Below, one piece after another: positions 15,068-24,325 of a stretch of DNA of 47,583 bases (position 1 is its first letter; each line of letters begins with the position of its first letter). The position numbers and the translations under genes are program-made. The stretch lies in assembly GCA_015064855.1 (NCBI GenBank), contig SVRK01000013.1:1-47583 (forward strand), in the 5' to 3' direction. The notes under the pieces were generated by a model. The model searched no databases and was not told the DNA's origin. It saw only the letters and a list, made by a program, of their open reading frames with translations. Source of the DNA: Oscillospiraceae bacterium. Lineage in GTDB: Bacteria; Bacillota; Clostridia; Oscillospirales; CAG-272.

Positions 15068-15695
15068 TTTTATTAACTCCTGACTTAACTATTGTTCTTG
15101 ATTTCCAAACCTTTTGGAATAAGAAAATCATAGCTTGAAGCGGTGCACCGATTATAAATAGAAACCATATCATATGACCGCCGATGCTTGTAAAGAACAA
15201 AACGTGTAATATTGTTGCACATATTGCCGACCAAAGAGTCACAGATGCAAGAATAAAATGAACTATCCAATTAAACATACGTCTTGCAATAAGCATAGTA
15301 ATACCGCAAGAAAAAGGTATAGCCCAAACGAAAGCAATCCAAAGGACTTGTCTTGGCTCAGTCAAAAGATTAACCGTAAACCATATAGTTGCAAAAAGCC
15401 AAACAGCAACGCCGGTAAGAGAGCAAATCCAAACACAATACATTTTTCTATGCTTTTCATTTTCCCTAGCTTGGGATGCAGTACACTCCTCGCCAACCAA
15501 ATCATTCATTGTAATTCCATAGAACTGACATATCTCGTAAAGCACATTTATGTCCGGTAAGGTGTCGCCCTTTTCCCATCTGGAAATTGCTTTGTCGGAG
15601 TAATTAAGCTTTTCTGCAAGCTCGGCTTGTGTTATTCCGCGTTGCTTACGCAAGGCGGCGAGGTTTGCCGAAACCTGAGATTTTATATCCTTCAT
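15024..15695 (-). CDS. Xre-family regulator with four membrane segments
   Basis: 223 residues with GGAGG at proper spacing. Residues 1-65 are a classic Xre HTH (LAALRKQRGITQAELAEKLN, YSDKAISRWEKGDTLPD-x-x-x-L). From about 85 onward four hydrophobic stretches (VWICSLTGVAVWLFATIW, VLWIAFVWAIPFSCGITMLI, IVHFILASVTLWSAICATIL, and MIWFLFIIGAPLQAMIFLF) anchor it in the membrane; the end is polar and acidic. This architecture is frequent in Bacillota and is thought to sense membrane or cell-wall state. It lies in one operon with the thioesterase; its targets are unknown. Confidence 0.85.
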   Translation of the reverse strand: MKDIKSQVSANLAALRKQRGITQAELAEKLNYSDKAISRWEKGDTLPDINVLYEICQFYGITMNDLVGEECTASQARENEKHRKMYCVWICSLTGVAVWLFATIWFTVNLLTEPRQVLWIAFVWAIPFSCGITMLIARRMFNWIVHFILASVTLWSAICATILHVLFFTSIGGHMIWFLFIIGAPLQAMIFLFQKVWKSRTIVKSGVNKNEDRTEESNNNERD

Positions 15696-15746
15696 AAATC
15701 CTCCAAATAAATTTATATAAAATCGATAATATCATATTTTTTATAT

Positions 15747-15775
15747 ATTATAGCGCAATATTATAGAAAAATCAA
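15747..15775 (-). promoter_or_regulatory. Promoter of the Xre regulator/thioesterase operon
   Basis: Read on the minus strand: TTGATT (15770-15775), 17 bp, TATAAT (15747-15752). Confidence 0.75.
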
Positions 15776-15877
15776 GTGTTTTTTACAAATTCTACAATTT
15801 GTGGAGTGCCTTTTCTCACAAATCAAGAGTCGTGATTTTAAAATTTAGAGTTGAATTTTAATTATGTCCTTTAACAT

Positions 15878-15906
15878 TTGCATATCCTTTGCTATTATAG
15901 TATACA
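15878..15906 (+). promoter_or_regulatory. Probable promoter of the acyltransferase/GT8 cassette
   Basis: TTGCAT (15878-15883) and TATACA (15901-15906) are 17 bp apart. The match is moderate; no other good pair precedes the first gene. Confidence 0.45.
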
Positions 15907-15949
15907 TAAAAAACTGTTATTAGCCGAGGGTGAGAAAGGAGCAAGCAAA

Positions 15950-16744
15950 ATGAAAGAGCGCAAGATTATTTATTATCAAGACGAGCTTAACGACGAGTTT
16001 TCAACGGCGGAAATTCAAGCGCACCCGATTGATGATAGTTACAAATATATTCGTGACGCTTCTTTGTGGGGAAAAATCAAACATTGGTTTTGGTTAAGAG
16101 CTGTCTTCACCCCCATAGCGACCTTCTACTCAAAATTTATAGCAAAGCAAAAGATTGTAAACAAGGGACTGCTTAAAAAATTCAAGTTTACCGGATACTT
16201 TCTCTACGGAAATCATACGCACGATATAGGTGACGCTTTAATTCCGCACTTTACTAATTTTCCAAAGCATAACTATATTATAGTTCACGCAAACAACGTT
16301 TCTATGCCCGTGCTTGGAAAATTAACTCCGCACCTTGGCGCACTTCCCTTGCCTGACACAAAGGGCGCTTACAAAAGCTTTATTTCTGCAATCGACCAAA
16401 GGATTCACGAGAAAAAATGTGTAATCATTTATCCCGAAGCACATATTTGGCCTTACTACACAAAAATAAGACCATTTACAGATGTTTCCTTTACCTATCC
16501 AATAAAGCTTGACGTACCAACCTTCTGTTTCACAAATACTTACCAGAAAAGAAGGTTTTCTAAAAAACCAAGGGTTGTAACCTATATTGACGGACCATTT
16601 TATGCAAACACGGATCTTTCCCCTAAAGAGCAACGAAAGCATTTAAGAGATCAGGTTTACGAATGTATGTGTGCAAGAGCCGAAAATTCAAACTTAGAGT
16701 ACATCAAATATGTAAAAAAGGAGGACGAAGCAAAAAATGATTAA
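15950..16744 (+). CDS. PlsC-like acyltransferase (variant active-site motif)
   Basis: The start at 15950 is chosen for AAAGGAG eight bases upstream; an upstream ATG at 15878 overlaps the promoter. The 264-aa product has the lysophospholipid-acyltransferase-like layout: a basic/aromatic N-terminus with one hydrophobic stretch (FWLRAVFTPIATFYSKFIA), YFLYGNHTHDIGDA (88-95) where HX4D is expected, GALPLPD (substrate-binding block) and VIIYPEAHIWP (161-163 YPE) where PEGTxS is expected. The His-to-Asp spacing in NHTHDIGD is five residues instead of four, so catalysis needs checking. It is the first of four overlapping or closely spaced genes with two GT8 transferases and a GT8-acyltransferase fusion. 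It likely acylates a glycolipid or precursor at the cytoplasmic membrane (inference). Confidence 0.75.
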   Translation: MKERKIIYYQDELNDEFSTAEIQAHPIDDSYKYIRDASLWGKIKHWFWLRAVFTPIATFYSKFIAKQKIVNKGLLKKFKFTGYFLYGNHTHDIGDALIPHFTNFPKHNYIIVHANNVSMPVLGKLTPHLGALPLPDTKGAYKSFISAIDQRIHEKKCVIIYPEAHIWPYYTKIRPFTDVSFTYPIKLDVPTFCFTNTYQKRRFSKKPRVVTYIDGPFYANTDLSPKEQRKHLRDQVYECMCARAENSNLEYIKYVKKEDEAKND

Positions 16745-17576
16745 CATTTTATATTGTGGAAACGACAAGGTTTTCGACGGTATGCTTACATGTTCTCTTT
16801 CAATCTTGAAACGCTCAAAAAATGATGAGCCTATTACATTTTTCGTTTTCACCATGGACGTGTCTAGAATTAAGAGTGACTACACACCTATCAGTGATGA
16901 AAAAATCAAGTATTTTGAAGATATAATCAAAGCATACAATCCTGAAAACAGTGCAGTAAAAATCGATGTGACGGAGATATACGAAAAAGAGTTTGGCGGT
17001 TGCCCCAATGAAAGTGCTTACTGTTCCCCGTACACTTTGATACGTTTGTTCGCCGATTTAGTTGATTTACCGGACAAGATACTTTATCTTGACGTTGATT
17101 TAATGTTTGCTCGCGATATTCACTTGCTTTATGACATTGATGTCAGTGAGTATGAATATGCAGCTGCAAGAGACCATTATGGTAAATTTTTAATAAATCC
17201 AAATTATATAAACGCAGGAGTTCTTCTTTTCAACCTAAAAAGAATGAAGGAAACAAACCTGCTGGGTAAAGCGCGTGAGCTTATAAGAACAAAAAAGCTT
17301 ACATTTGCTGACCAAAGTGCAATAATTCGTTCAACAACGAAAAGAAAGCTTTTATCACAACGCTTTAACGACCAAAAATTTTTATATAAGAAAACTGTTA
17401 TAAGACATTTTTCAAAAAGACTATTTTGGTTGCCATATCCACACACAGACAACATTAAGCAATGGCATATAAGCCGTGTGCACAAAAAGTTCGGCTACTA
17501 TTGCTTTGATGATATTTTATATGAATATGTTTATTTAAAAAATAAATTCGACAGGGAGTTTACAAAAAATGACTAA
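16737..17576 (+). CDS. GT8 family glycosyltransferase
   Basis: 279 residues, overlapping the preceding gene by 8 bp. It opens with MINILYCGNDKVFDGMLTCS, the GT8 start where the nucleotide sugar binds, and has ILYLDVDLMF with the metal-binding DxD at 119-121, then NAGVLLFNL (N-A-G-V), the GT8 hallmark near 200, and a late H-x3-RxH-type segment. Retaining GT8 enzymes transfer glucose or galactose from UDP-sugars. All key motifs are intact. No signal peptide. Together with the next gene it supplies two sugar-transfer steps to the cassette; the acceptor cannot be inferred from sequence. Confidence 0.9.
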   Translation: MINILYCGNDKVFDGMLTCSLSILKRSKNDEPITFFVFTMDVSRIKSDYTPISDEKIKYFEDIIKAYNPENSAVKIDVTEIYEKEFGGCPNESAYCSPYTLIRLFADLVDLPDKILYLDVDLMFARDIHLLYDIDVSEYEYAAARDHYGKFLINPNYINAGVLLFNLKRMKETNLLGKARELIRTKKLTFADQSAIIRSTTKRKLLSQRFNDQKFLYKKTVIRHFSKRLFWLPYPHTDNIKQWHISRVHKKFGYYCFDDILYEYVYLKNKFDREFTKND

Positions 17577-18519
17577 AAAAACTATTCCGATTTTTTATGC
17601 GTGCGACGATGCATTCGTTAAATATACGATTGTTTCTATTTCCTCTATGATGAAAAATGCGTCTAAGGACTATAATTATCACATTTATATTCTTCACACG
17701 GAAATTTCCGACGAGATGAAGAAGAAGGCTTTAGAATTAGCTAACGAAAACTTTGAAATCAGCTTTGAGCACGTTGGCAAATACTTAAAATCAATTTCCA
17801 AAAAGCTTCCTGTACGTCACTATTATTCAAAGACAACATATTATCGCTTGTTTATCGCACCTATGTTCCCAGAATTCGACAAGGCTATCTATATTGACAG
17901 TGATATTATAGTACAAGGAGATATTTCAAAGCTATACGAAACCGACATTTCAAAATATTTCCTCGGTGCTTGCCACGAGCAGGCTATGGAGCAGGTTGAC
18001 GTTTATGGTACTTATGCAGAAAAGGTTGTTGGAGTATCCAGAAATGCATTTTTCAACGCCGGTCTTATGCTCATAAACACAAAGGCTTTTAGAGATAACA
18101 AAATTCTTGATAAATTTATCCACTATCTTGGCGTTTATGATTTCATTGTTACCCAAGATGAGGACTACTTAAATCTTGTTTGCAAGGACAAGGTGTTTTG
18201 GTTAAGCCAAGCTTGGAACACTGAGCTTGCCGATGGGCTTGAATATAGCTATGACATATCAAAGGCTGATATTTTGCACTATATAATGGTTAATAAGCCT
18301 TGGCACTACCACGAATGCAGAGGCGCAGAAATTTTCTGGAGCTATGCAAGGAATACATCAGTTTACGACGAATTAAAAGCAGAGCTCGATGCTTATACCG
18401 ACGAGCAAAGACAGAAGGACAAGGAATCAGCCGAGCACCTATACCAAATGGCTATTGACGAAACAAATCGTGACGACAACTTTTTAAAGCGTTGGGGAGA
18501 TCAGCTTCCTCTTGTATAA
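17569..18519 (+). CDS. GT8 family glycosyltransferase
   Basis: 316 residues, overlapping the previous gene by 8 bp. TIPIFYACDDAFVKYTIVS begins the GT8 fold, AIYIDSDIIVQGDI holds the DxD at 110-112, NAGLMLIN follows, and ILHYIMVNKPWHY near the end carries the conserved His that binds the metal/diphosphate. It resembles LPS-type galactosyl/glucosyltransferases and the N-terminal half of the next gene closely, so the pair probably arose by duplication. A short charged helix (DEQRQKDKESAEHLYQM) forms the C-terminus. Likely transfers a hexose from UDP-sugar onto a lipid or glycan acceptor at the membrane. Confidence 0.9.
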   Translation: MTKKTIPIFYACDDAFVKYTIVSISSMMKNASKDYNYHIYILHTEISDEMKKKALELANENFEISFEHVGKYLKSISKKLPVRHYYSKTTYYRLFIAPMFPEFDKAIYIDSDIIVQGDISKLYETDISKYFLGACHEQAMEQVDVYGTYAEKVVGVSRNAFFNAGLMLINTKAFRDNKILDKFIHYLGVYDFIVTQDEDYLNLVCKDKVFWLSQAWNTELADGLEYSYDISKADILHYIMVNKPWHYHECRGAEIFWSYARNTSVYDELKAELDAYTDEQRQKDKESAEHLYQMAIDETNRDDNFLKRWGDQLPLV

Positions 18520-18529
18520 GGAGATTTAA

Positions 18530-20023
18530 ATGGAAAACAAAATTATTCCTGTGTTTTTTGCATTTGATGGTCAAAATAAGGAAAATATAATTAACTTGGT
18601 TAAAAAGCTACGCAATGAGAATGATAGCTATAAGCTTCACGTTCTTTATAAGGGTGAATTTTATGGTTTTGATGACCTTGACGTCACATCTATCGATGTA
18701 AGCGAATATATTAAGGACTCATCCGCATCGTTCTTTAAATTCGCTATTCCCAAGGTCTGCGATTTTGAAAAAGCAATTTACATTAATGTTAACTCTATAA
18801 TAGAGCACGATATAAAAACGCTTTACAATACCGATTTAAAGACCCAATATGTAGCAGCCTTTCACAATACAGCCTTTGATAGCGAGACTATGACAAGCTA
18901 TACCGAGGATGTACTTGGTATTTCTCATCACGTTTACGTTAGTGATGATGTGCTTATTCTAGACATAAACGGGCTGAAAAAATCAAAAATGTATGAAAGA
19001 TTTGCCCTTTACTACGATTTTTGCTCATTTAGGGTGAATCCGTCTGAAGCATTATTCAACCTTTCATGCAAGGACCACATTTTGGTTATCGGCACAACAA
19101 CGAAAGAAACAAGCGAAAGCGATGCAATTCTGGAAATTCAAGACGAAAACTCCTTCCTTAACAAATGGAACAGAGAAAAACGCGCAAAGGACAGAGTTGA
19201 CGTTGTTAAAAAAATTGCGGATTTTGAAAAAGAAGGAATTTTCGACCAAGACGTTGAGGACGACGTTCCCGGCAGAATGATTATGCCCGATGAAATCGAG
19301 TATATAAAAAAATCGCCTATTGATAAAATTAAGGCAAATATAGCCTTCAAAATGGCTAAAAAATTCTATTATAAGCTAGAAAAAAAGCGTCAGGTTATAG
19401 TAAATCCAGAGATTAAAGGACTCCAAAATTTCAAAAACTTAGACACAGGGGCAGTAATAACCTGCAATCACTTCAATGCTATGGATAGCTTTGCTATGCA
19501 CTGGACTTATATGCAGTCAAAGCAAAAGAAACGAAAGCTATATAGAATAATAAGAGAGGGAAACTACACGTCTTTCCCAGGATTCTACGGATTTTTGATG
19601 CGTAATTTCTACACGCTACCTCTCTCCTCTAACCACAAAACAATGAAAAAGTTTATGGATGCAACTAATACCCTATTAAAAACCGGTCATTTTGTTCTTA
19701 TTTATCCTGAGCAATCAATGTGGTGGAACTATAGAAAGCCAAAGCCACTAAAGCCCGGTGCTTTCTCGTTTGCATCTAAAAATCAAGTCCCTGTTCTTCC
19801 TATTTTCATAACAATGAAGGATTCCGACGTGCTAGGTGAAGATGGCTATTACGTTCAAGAATATACAATTCATATTGGTGAACCAATAAAGCCAAATCCC
19901 GAATTTAACGTGCGTGAAAACACCGAGTACATGTTAAAGGAAAACGAAAGAATTTGGCAAGAGATATACGAAAAGGAATATCAAATTCCGCTTGAATATA
20001 CCTCGGAAACATTCGAGATTTAA
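18530..20023 (+). CDS. Fusion of a degenerate GT8 domain and a PlsC-like acyltransferase
   Basis: 497 residues, 10 bases after the previous stop with an AAGGAG site. Residues 1-190 align with the preceding GT8 (IIPVFFAFDG; KAIYINVNSIIEHDIKTLYNTD against KAIYIDSDIIVQGDISKLYETD), but the DxD is replaced by N86-V-N88, and the sugar-binding NAG segment is altered to SDDVLILDIN. This half is thus probably not a catalytic transferase. A charged linker (200-270) leads to an acyltransferase domain: VITCNHFNAMDS with a canonical HX4D (H314-D319), substrate-binding block around YTLPLSS, and LIYPEQSMWWN (392-400) at the PEGT position. The acyltransferase half looks active. The GT8 half may be a binding or scaffold domain that brings acceptor or partner transferases to the acyltransferase (inference). 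Confidence 0.85.
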   Translation: MENKIIPVFFAFDGQNKENIINLVKKLRNENDSYKLHVLYKGEFYGFDDLDVTSIDVSEYIKDSSASFFKFAIPKVCDFEKAIYINVNSIIEHDIKTLYNTDLKTQYVAAFHNTAFDSETMTSYTEDVLGISHHVYVSDDVLILDINGLKKSKMYERFALYYDFCSFRVNPSEALFNLSCKDHILVIGTTTKETSESDAILEIQDENSFLNKWNREKRAKDRVDVVKKIADFEKEGIFDQDVEDDVPGRMIMPDEIEYIKKSPIDKIKANIAFKMAKKFYYKLEKKRQVIVNPEIKGLQNFKNLDTGAVITCNHFNAMDSFAMHWTYMQSKQKKRKLYRIIREGNYTSFPGFYGFLMRNFYTLPLSSNHKTMKKFMDATNTLLKTGHFVLIYPEQSMWWNYRKPKPLKPGAFSFASKNQVPVLPIFITMKDSDVLGEDGYYVQEYTIHIGEPIKPNPEFNVRENTEYMLKENERIWQEIYEKEYQIPLEYTSETFEI

Positions 20024-20026
20024 TAC

Positions 20027-20056
20027 AAAAAAGAACCGCAAATGCGGTTCTTTTTT
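20027..20056. terminator. Shared terminator hairpin (copy 1 of 3)
   Basis: AAAAAAGAACCGCA pairs with TGCGGTTCTTTTTT. It ends the acyltransferase/GT8 cassette and, in reverse, the secreted protein gene. The same core hairpin recurs at 22096 and 30713. Confidence 0.9.
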
Positions 20057-20057
20057 A

Positions 20058-21971
20058 TTATTTTGTTAGTTCAATAACGCCTGAATGATTGATTATTTCA
20101 GCCTCATCGCTAGCAGTTGCATGACCCAAGTACGTTACCTTATCATTTTCCACTACATATCCGCAGCAGTTGAGTGATTGGTTAGCTGGTAGCTTTGCAA
20201 TTCTTACTGAGAACTTAGCATAATCAGTATCGGTCATTGATACCTTTACTGTTGATGCGCTGAGCTCAATTTCTCCGTCAACTATGCTCTTAATTGGTGA
20301 GCTTGTTGCTGCTGCACTTACTATCAAGCCGTATTGGAGCCTTGTTCCTTTTATTTCCTCGTACTTAGCGAGTGAATCCTTATTTGATGCTGTGAAGAAT
20401 GAAATTGAGGTTGTATCCTCTTCTTCTGCTGAATAGCCCATCTTTACGAATACAGGTGCATATTCTTCTGTTTTAGCCATTTCGGTTTTGCAGAACTCAC
20501 AAGCGTGGAGAACGTACATATTTGCATAGAAATCTACTGTTTCAACGATTTCATCATCTATTCCATCAGCGTCGGTATCTACTCCAAAGCCAAGCTTTAT
20601 TGACTCCGTGTGAATAGGGTTTGCAAGCATTGAAAGTTGATAACATCTAGAGCAAACACCGCAACAGTTATTACCTTCTTCTAAAACTACGTCATGCTGT
20701 GCATCATAAAACGCATCACATCTATTGTAATTATAGAAAAGAACCACAACATTTTTAAGATTGCCCTTATCTTGCGTTACGTTATAGTCAATAGGAGCAA
20801 ATTTGCCGTTGTATTTACTGTTTTCCGCAATCAACTTATTCATTAGTGCTGTTGCTTGCTCATAGTCACCGTCAAAATAAATTGTAATCGATGAATTATT
20901 CCAAGCCAATAATTGTCCAACCTGAGCAGTATAAGTTTCACTTAATATATTTTTTGACATATAATAATTATCTGCCGCACCTGTGTACATAAATGGTTGA
21001 TCGCCGTGTGTTATCAAGCTTTCACCAAGTCTTAAAGTTGTAAGGTCAGAGCCACGGAAAGCTTCATTGTTAATGAACAAGCAGCTATTTGGAATCTTGA
21101 ATTCGGTTACTCGTTTATTATCTCTTAAAACCTGACAAGCGATAACCTCCATACCATCACCTAGGTCAACCTCGTAAACAGGACCTATACCTGCACAGAT
21201 ATACTTCATTGTGTCAGGATACCATAGACACTGAAGTGCAGTTGCGCTTGACCATGTATTTGACGTACCATAGTTACCTTCTTCATCGCGCTCAAAATCG
21301 CAGTCACGGAAGTTACCAACTACTATTTTGTTACCTGTAGCAGCAAACTGTGCGTCATAACCGACATAGCCATAGTTATCATTGTCACGACCGATACCAA
21401 CCGCATGTTGAAGCTTTAAATCGTCACTTGTATCCTCTGTACCATTAGTATGATAGATGCCTTTTAAAGATTTTAAACTGTAAGTTATCTTTGTTCCTTC
21501 AGCATCCTTCCATACGTCGTGAGTGGTGTTGTATTGATTAAATACATATCTCAAATCAACTGCTCTTGCCTTTGAAAGAGTATATTCAGCCGCCGTGTAC
21601 TTTGGGTAAGTTTGTTCACCTACGTTAGCATCGGAATATATTTGATCCTCCCAGGTAAACTCGTAATCGGAAATATACCAAACGAGAGAATAATATTTAC
21701 CTTCTTCTTCGTCATACTCCCACATTGGAACCTCGGTAAGAGGTGCGCCGTTTTCATCAACAAATGTAAGAGTTACTGTATTAGTGTACTTTTGTCTTAC
21801 ATAACTTTTGTTTTCATTGTAAAACCATTTTTGATAGTGAGTAATGTTTTGTTCGCCACGCAACGTAAATGTATCGTTATAATCCTCTACTCTTGTTGCG
21901 CCAACGCATATTGCAAACAAGCAGGTAAGAACTACCATTATTGCAATTGTTAAAAAGATTTTCTTCTTCAT
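20058..21971 (-). CDS. Secreted LRR-like protein with Cys-rich C-terminal module (intact paralogue)
   Basis: 637 residues with AAGGAG upstream and a perfect-consensus promoter. A signal peptide (MKKKIFLTIAIMVVLTCLF, cleavage near VGA-TR) is clear. The middle (VTEFKIPNSCLFINNEAFRGSDLTTLRLGESL) is a BspA-type leucine-rich-repeat fragment. The last third has VVLFYNYNRCDAF, CCGVCSRCYQL and HACEFCKTE cysteine clusters and a KYEEIKG-x-x-x-QYGLIVSAAAT module. No LPxTG anchor or transmembrane tail is seen. It is homologous in order and motifs to the split gene at 30749-32508; the two flank the his operon. It may bind surface ligands or host proteins; function unknown. Confidence 0.8.
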   Translation of the reverse strand: MKKKIFLTIAIMVVLTCLFAICVGATRVEDYNDTFTLRGEQNITHYQKWFYNENKSYVRQKYTNTVTLTFVDENGAPLTEVPMWEYDEEEGKYYSLVWYISDYEFTWEDQIYSDANVGEQTYPKYTAAEYTLSKARAVDLRYVFNQYNTTHDVWKDAEGTKITYSLKSLKGIYHTNGTEDTSDDLKLQHAVGIGRDNDNYGYVGYDAQFAATGNKIVVGNFRDCDFERDEEGNYGTSNTWSSATALQCLWYPDTMKYICAGIGPVYEVDLGDGMEVIACQVLRDNKRVTEFKIPNSCLFINNEAFRGSDLTTLRLGESLITHGDQPFMYTGAADNYYMSKNILSETYTAQVGQLLAWNNSSITIYFDGDYEQATALMNKLIAENSKYNGKFAPIDYNVTQDKGNLKNVVVLFYNYNRCDAFYDAQHDVVLEEGNNCCGVCSRCYQLSMLANPIHTESIKLGFGVDTDADGIDDEIVETVDFYANMYVLHACEFCKTEMAKTEEYAPVFVKMGYSAEEEDTTSISFFTASNKDSLAKYEEIKGTRLQYGLIVSAAATSSPIKSIVDGEIELSASTVKVSMTDTDYAKFSVRIAKLPANQSLNCCGYVVENDKVTYLGHATASDEAEIINHSGVIELTK

Positions 21972-22012
21972 AATTTTCTCCTTTTTAGCATTTTTTATAT
22001 TTATCTATAATA

Positions 22013-22041
22013 ATTATATCATTGTGTTATAAATTTGTCAA
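22013..22041 (-). promoter_or_regulatory. Promoter of the secreted LRR-like gene
   Basis: Read on the minus strand: TTGACA (22036-22041), 17 bp, TATAAT (22013-22018). Both hexamers are perfect. Confidence 0.85.
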
Positions 22042-22095
22042 CTATTTCTCATGAGCATTTTCAACATGCATCATTTAAATTAATGCGCAAAAACA

Positions 22096-22120
22096 GAAGA
22101 ACCGCAAATGCGGTTCTTCT
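22096..22120 (-). terminator. Terminator of the his operon (copy 2 of 3)
   Basis: AGAAGAACCGCA (22096-22107) pairs with TGCGGTTCTTCT (22109-22120). It touches the hisK stop codon, and a T run follows on the minus strand. Confidence 0.85.
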
Positions 22121-22917
22121 TATTTTATTATTTCTTCAAGAGATTTTATATATTTATATCCACAAATATCAAGACTTAGCATTGCTTTCTTTATACCGAA
22201 ATCAATGGTATCAACATTATGGCTGTCCGAATTTACAACAAACGGCTTACCACTCTCTGCTATTAAATCAAGCAAGCTATCGGACGGATATGGAGTAGTA
22301 CGATAACCACGCGAAATTGCGCCAGTATTTATTTCAAAAATCGCAGGCGATTTTAGGAGCTCATGTACGGCGTTTTCTGCCGCTTTTTTATAGCGCGAGC
22401 TTCCTGTATCAATAAGTGGTAAACGCTCGTTAAATTTGGTTATAAGGTCGAAGTGAGCTATAATATCACACTTGGTACGGTTATATACATCAGCCACAAG
22501 CTTGTAATAGTCCTCACAGTATGCAAGAGCATCCCCATCATAGTATTTTACTATATTTTCCTTAGTAGCCTCCGCACTTAAATCAAGGGGTAAATATTTG
22601 CCATCCTTCAAGATGTAGTGCACCGCGCCTATTACGTAATCAAAGCCCTCGGTGGAGCCCTCTGAATAGTAATCCTGCTCTATTCCTATATAAATCTTAA
22701 TTTGAGCCTTGTATTTTTCACGCAATGCTTCAAGAGTAGCTATATACTCGGGCATCTTTTCTTTTTTTATGTCCCACGTTTCGTGAAAAGGTAGGGGGGA
22801 GTGTACAGAAAAGCCTATTTCTCCCATTCCCTTATTAATGGCAGACAGCACCATTTCCTCTGCGGTATTTTTACCATCGCAAAACGTTGTATGAGTATGA
22901 TAATTAGTTATTTTCAT
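22120..22917 (-). CDS. hisK: Histidinol-phosphatase, PHP type
   Basis: 265 residues of the PHP family that removes phosphate from L-histidinol phosphate. [15 protein letters not shown] begins with the HTH metal-binding motif, GFSVHSPL supplies another His, [11 protein letters not shown] the Glu, IAHFDLITK the next His-Asp, and [14 protein letters not shown] the final Asp/His pair, so the trinuclear metal site is complete. This non-HAD type (HisK/HisJ) replaces the phosphatase domain missing from the short HisB here. It overlaps hisIE by 4 bp and closes the operon. Confidence 0.9.
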   Translation of the reverse strand: MKITNYHTHTTFCDGKNTAEEMVLSAINKGMGEIGFSVHSPLPFHETWDIKKEKMPEYIATLEALREKYKAQIKIYIGIEQDYYSEGSTEGFDYVIGAVHYILKDGKYLPLDLSAEATKENIVKYYDGDALAYCEDYYKLVADVYNRTKCDIIAHFDLITKFNERLPLIDTGSSRYKKAAENAVHELLKSPAIFEINTGAISRGYRTTPYPSDSLLDLIAESGKPFVVNSDSHNVDTIDFGIKKAMLSLDICGYKYIKSLEEIIK

Positions 22918-23564
22918 TTTGTCATCTTCTCTTGTTTAACCTTGTGGTCGATAATGTGACGAGAACCAAGCTCCTTTTGAATGTCCTCGACACTGATTCC
23001 CATTTGAACCATAAGAACCATTGTATGATATGCAAGGTCTGCAATTTCATATATAGTTTCTTTTTTGTCATCCGCCTTGCCGGCAATAATTACCTCTGTT
23101 GACTCCTCGCCAATTTTTTTAAGAATTTTATCGGTGCCCTTTTCAAAAAGATATGTGGTATAAGAGCCCTCGGGCTTATCCTTTTTGCGACCAACAAGCA
23201 AATCATAAAGTCCGTTTACGGTGAATTCGTGGCGATCATCGCTATGATAAACCTCGTTTGTAAAGCAGGTGTCTGTGCCTGTGTGGCAAGCAGGACCGTC
23301 CTTTTCAACAACTATGGTAAGCGCATCCATATCGCAATCGGCTGTTATTGAAACAATATGCTGATAATTTCCGCTTGTTTCACCCTTTAGCCATAGCTCT
23401 TGTCTTGAACGGCTATAAAAACAGGTTAAGCCCTTCTCTATTGAGATTTTAAGACTTTCCTTGTTCATATATGCAAGGGTCAAAACCTTTTTTGTGTAAG
23501 CATCAACAATAATTGCAGGAATCAAACCATCCTTGTCAAATTTTAATTTTTCTATATCAAACAT
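22914..23564 (-). CDS. hisIE: Bifunctional PRA-cyclohydrolase / PRA-pyrophosphohydrolase
   Basis: 216 residues. The N-terminal ~105 residues are the HisI cyclohydrolase ([37 protein letters not shown] with zinc-binding Cys residues). The C-terminal part is the HisE pyrophosphohydrolase ([32 protein letters not shown] with Mg-binding acids). It carries out steps 2 and 3, turning phosphoribosyl-ATP into ProFAR. It lies 2 bases after hisF and overlaps hisK by 4 bp, consistent with translational coupling. Confidence 0.95.
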   Translation of the reverse strand: MFDIEKLKFDKDGLIPAIIVDAYTKKVLTLAYMNKESLKISIEKGLTCFYSRSRQELWLKGETSGNYQHIVSITADCDMDALTIVVEKDGPACHTGTDTCFTNEVYHSDDRHEFTVNGLYDLLVGRKKDKPEGSYTTYLFEKGTDKILKKIGEESTEVIIAGKADDKKETIYEIADLAYHTMVLMVQMGISVEDIQKELGSRHIIDHKVKQEKMTK

Positions 23565-23566
23565 AA

Positions 23567-24325
23567 CTATAACCTCGCTTTAATGCCATTATTTATAAGT
23601 TCTTTTTTCAGATCATTAATTTTGATTTCACCAAAATGGAATACCGATGCAGCAAGTCCTGCGCTCATTTCGGGAATTTCCTTAAACAAATCAACAAAGT
23701 CCTTAACAGAGCCTGCACCACCTGAAGCAATAACTGGTACGTTTACAGCCTCGCACACCAACCTAAGAAGCTCTATATCGAAGCCGTTTTTAACGCCGTC
23801 TGTATCTATTGAATTTACAACAACCTCACCAGCGCCCATATCTACGCATTTTTTTATCCAAGAAATTGCTTCCATACCCGTGTCGTATCTTCCGCCGTGA
23901 GAGAAAACGTGAAACTCTCCATCTACTCTTTTAATATCAGAGGAAATTACAACACATTGGTTGCCATATTTCTTTGCAGCCTCGGTAATTAGTTGAGGGT
24001 TCTTTATAGCACCCGAGTTTACACTAACCTTATCAGCACCGCATTTTAAGACTCTGTCAAAATCCTCAATAGTATTAATTCCACCGCCAACAGTCAAAGG
24101 AATAAATACATTAGATGCTACCTCGGTTAATATCTCGGTAAAGAGCTTTCTGCCCTCATAAGAGGCAGTGATATCGTAGAAAACAAGCTCGTCAGCGCCA
24201 TTTTCGGAATAATATTTTGCCAAGGTGGCAGGGTCGTTTACATCGTTTATGCCCTCGAAATTAACGCCCTTTACAACTCGCCCATTTCTTACGTCTAGGC
24301 AAGGTATAATTCTTTTGGTAATCAT
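23567..24325 (-). CDS. hisF: Imidazole glycerol phosphate synthase, cyclase subunit
   Basis: 252 residues, normal length. [21 protein letters not shown] contains the catalytic Asp11 and [10 protein letters not shown] the catalytic Asp130; VTVGGGI-type and [11 protein letters not shown] phosphate-binding loops complete the barrel. With HisH it converts PRFAR and ammonia to IGP and AICAR. It overlaps hisA by 4 bp. Confidence 0.97.
   Translation of the reverse strand: MITKRIIPCLDVRNGRVVKGVNFEGINDVNDPATLAKYYSENGADELVFYDITASYEGRKLFTEILTEVASNVFIPLTVGGGINTIEDFDRVLKCGADKVSVNSGAIKNPQLITEAAKKYGNQCVVISSDIKRVDGEFHVFSHGGRYDTGMEAISWIKKCVDMGAGEVVVNSIDTDGVKNGFDIELLRLVCEAVNVPVIASGGAGSVKDFVDLFKEIPEMSAGLAASVFHFGEIKINDLKKELINNGIKARL

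Noticed and set aside
15878..15949. Upstream start for the first acyltransferase gene
   Set aside because: The region carries the likely promoter; the AAAGGAG site fits the ATG at 15950.
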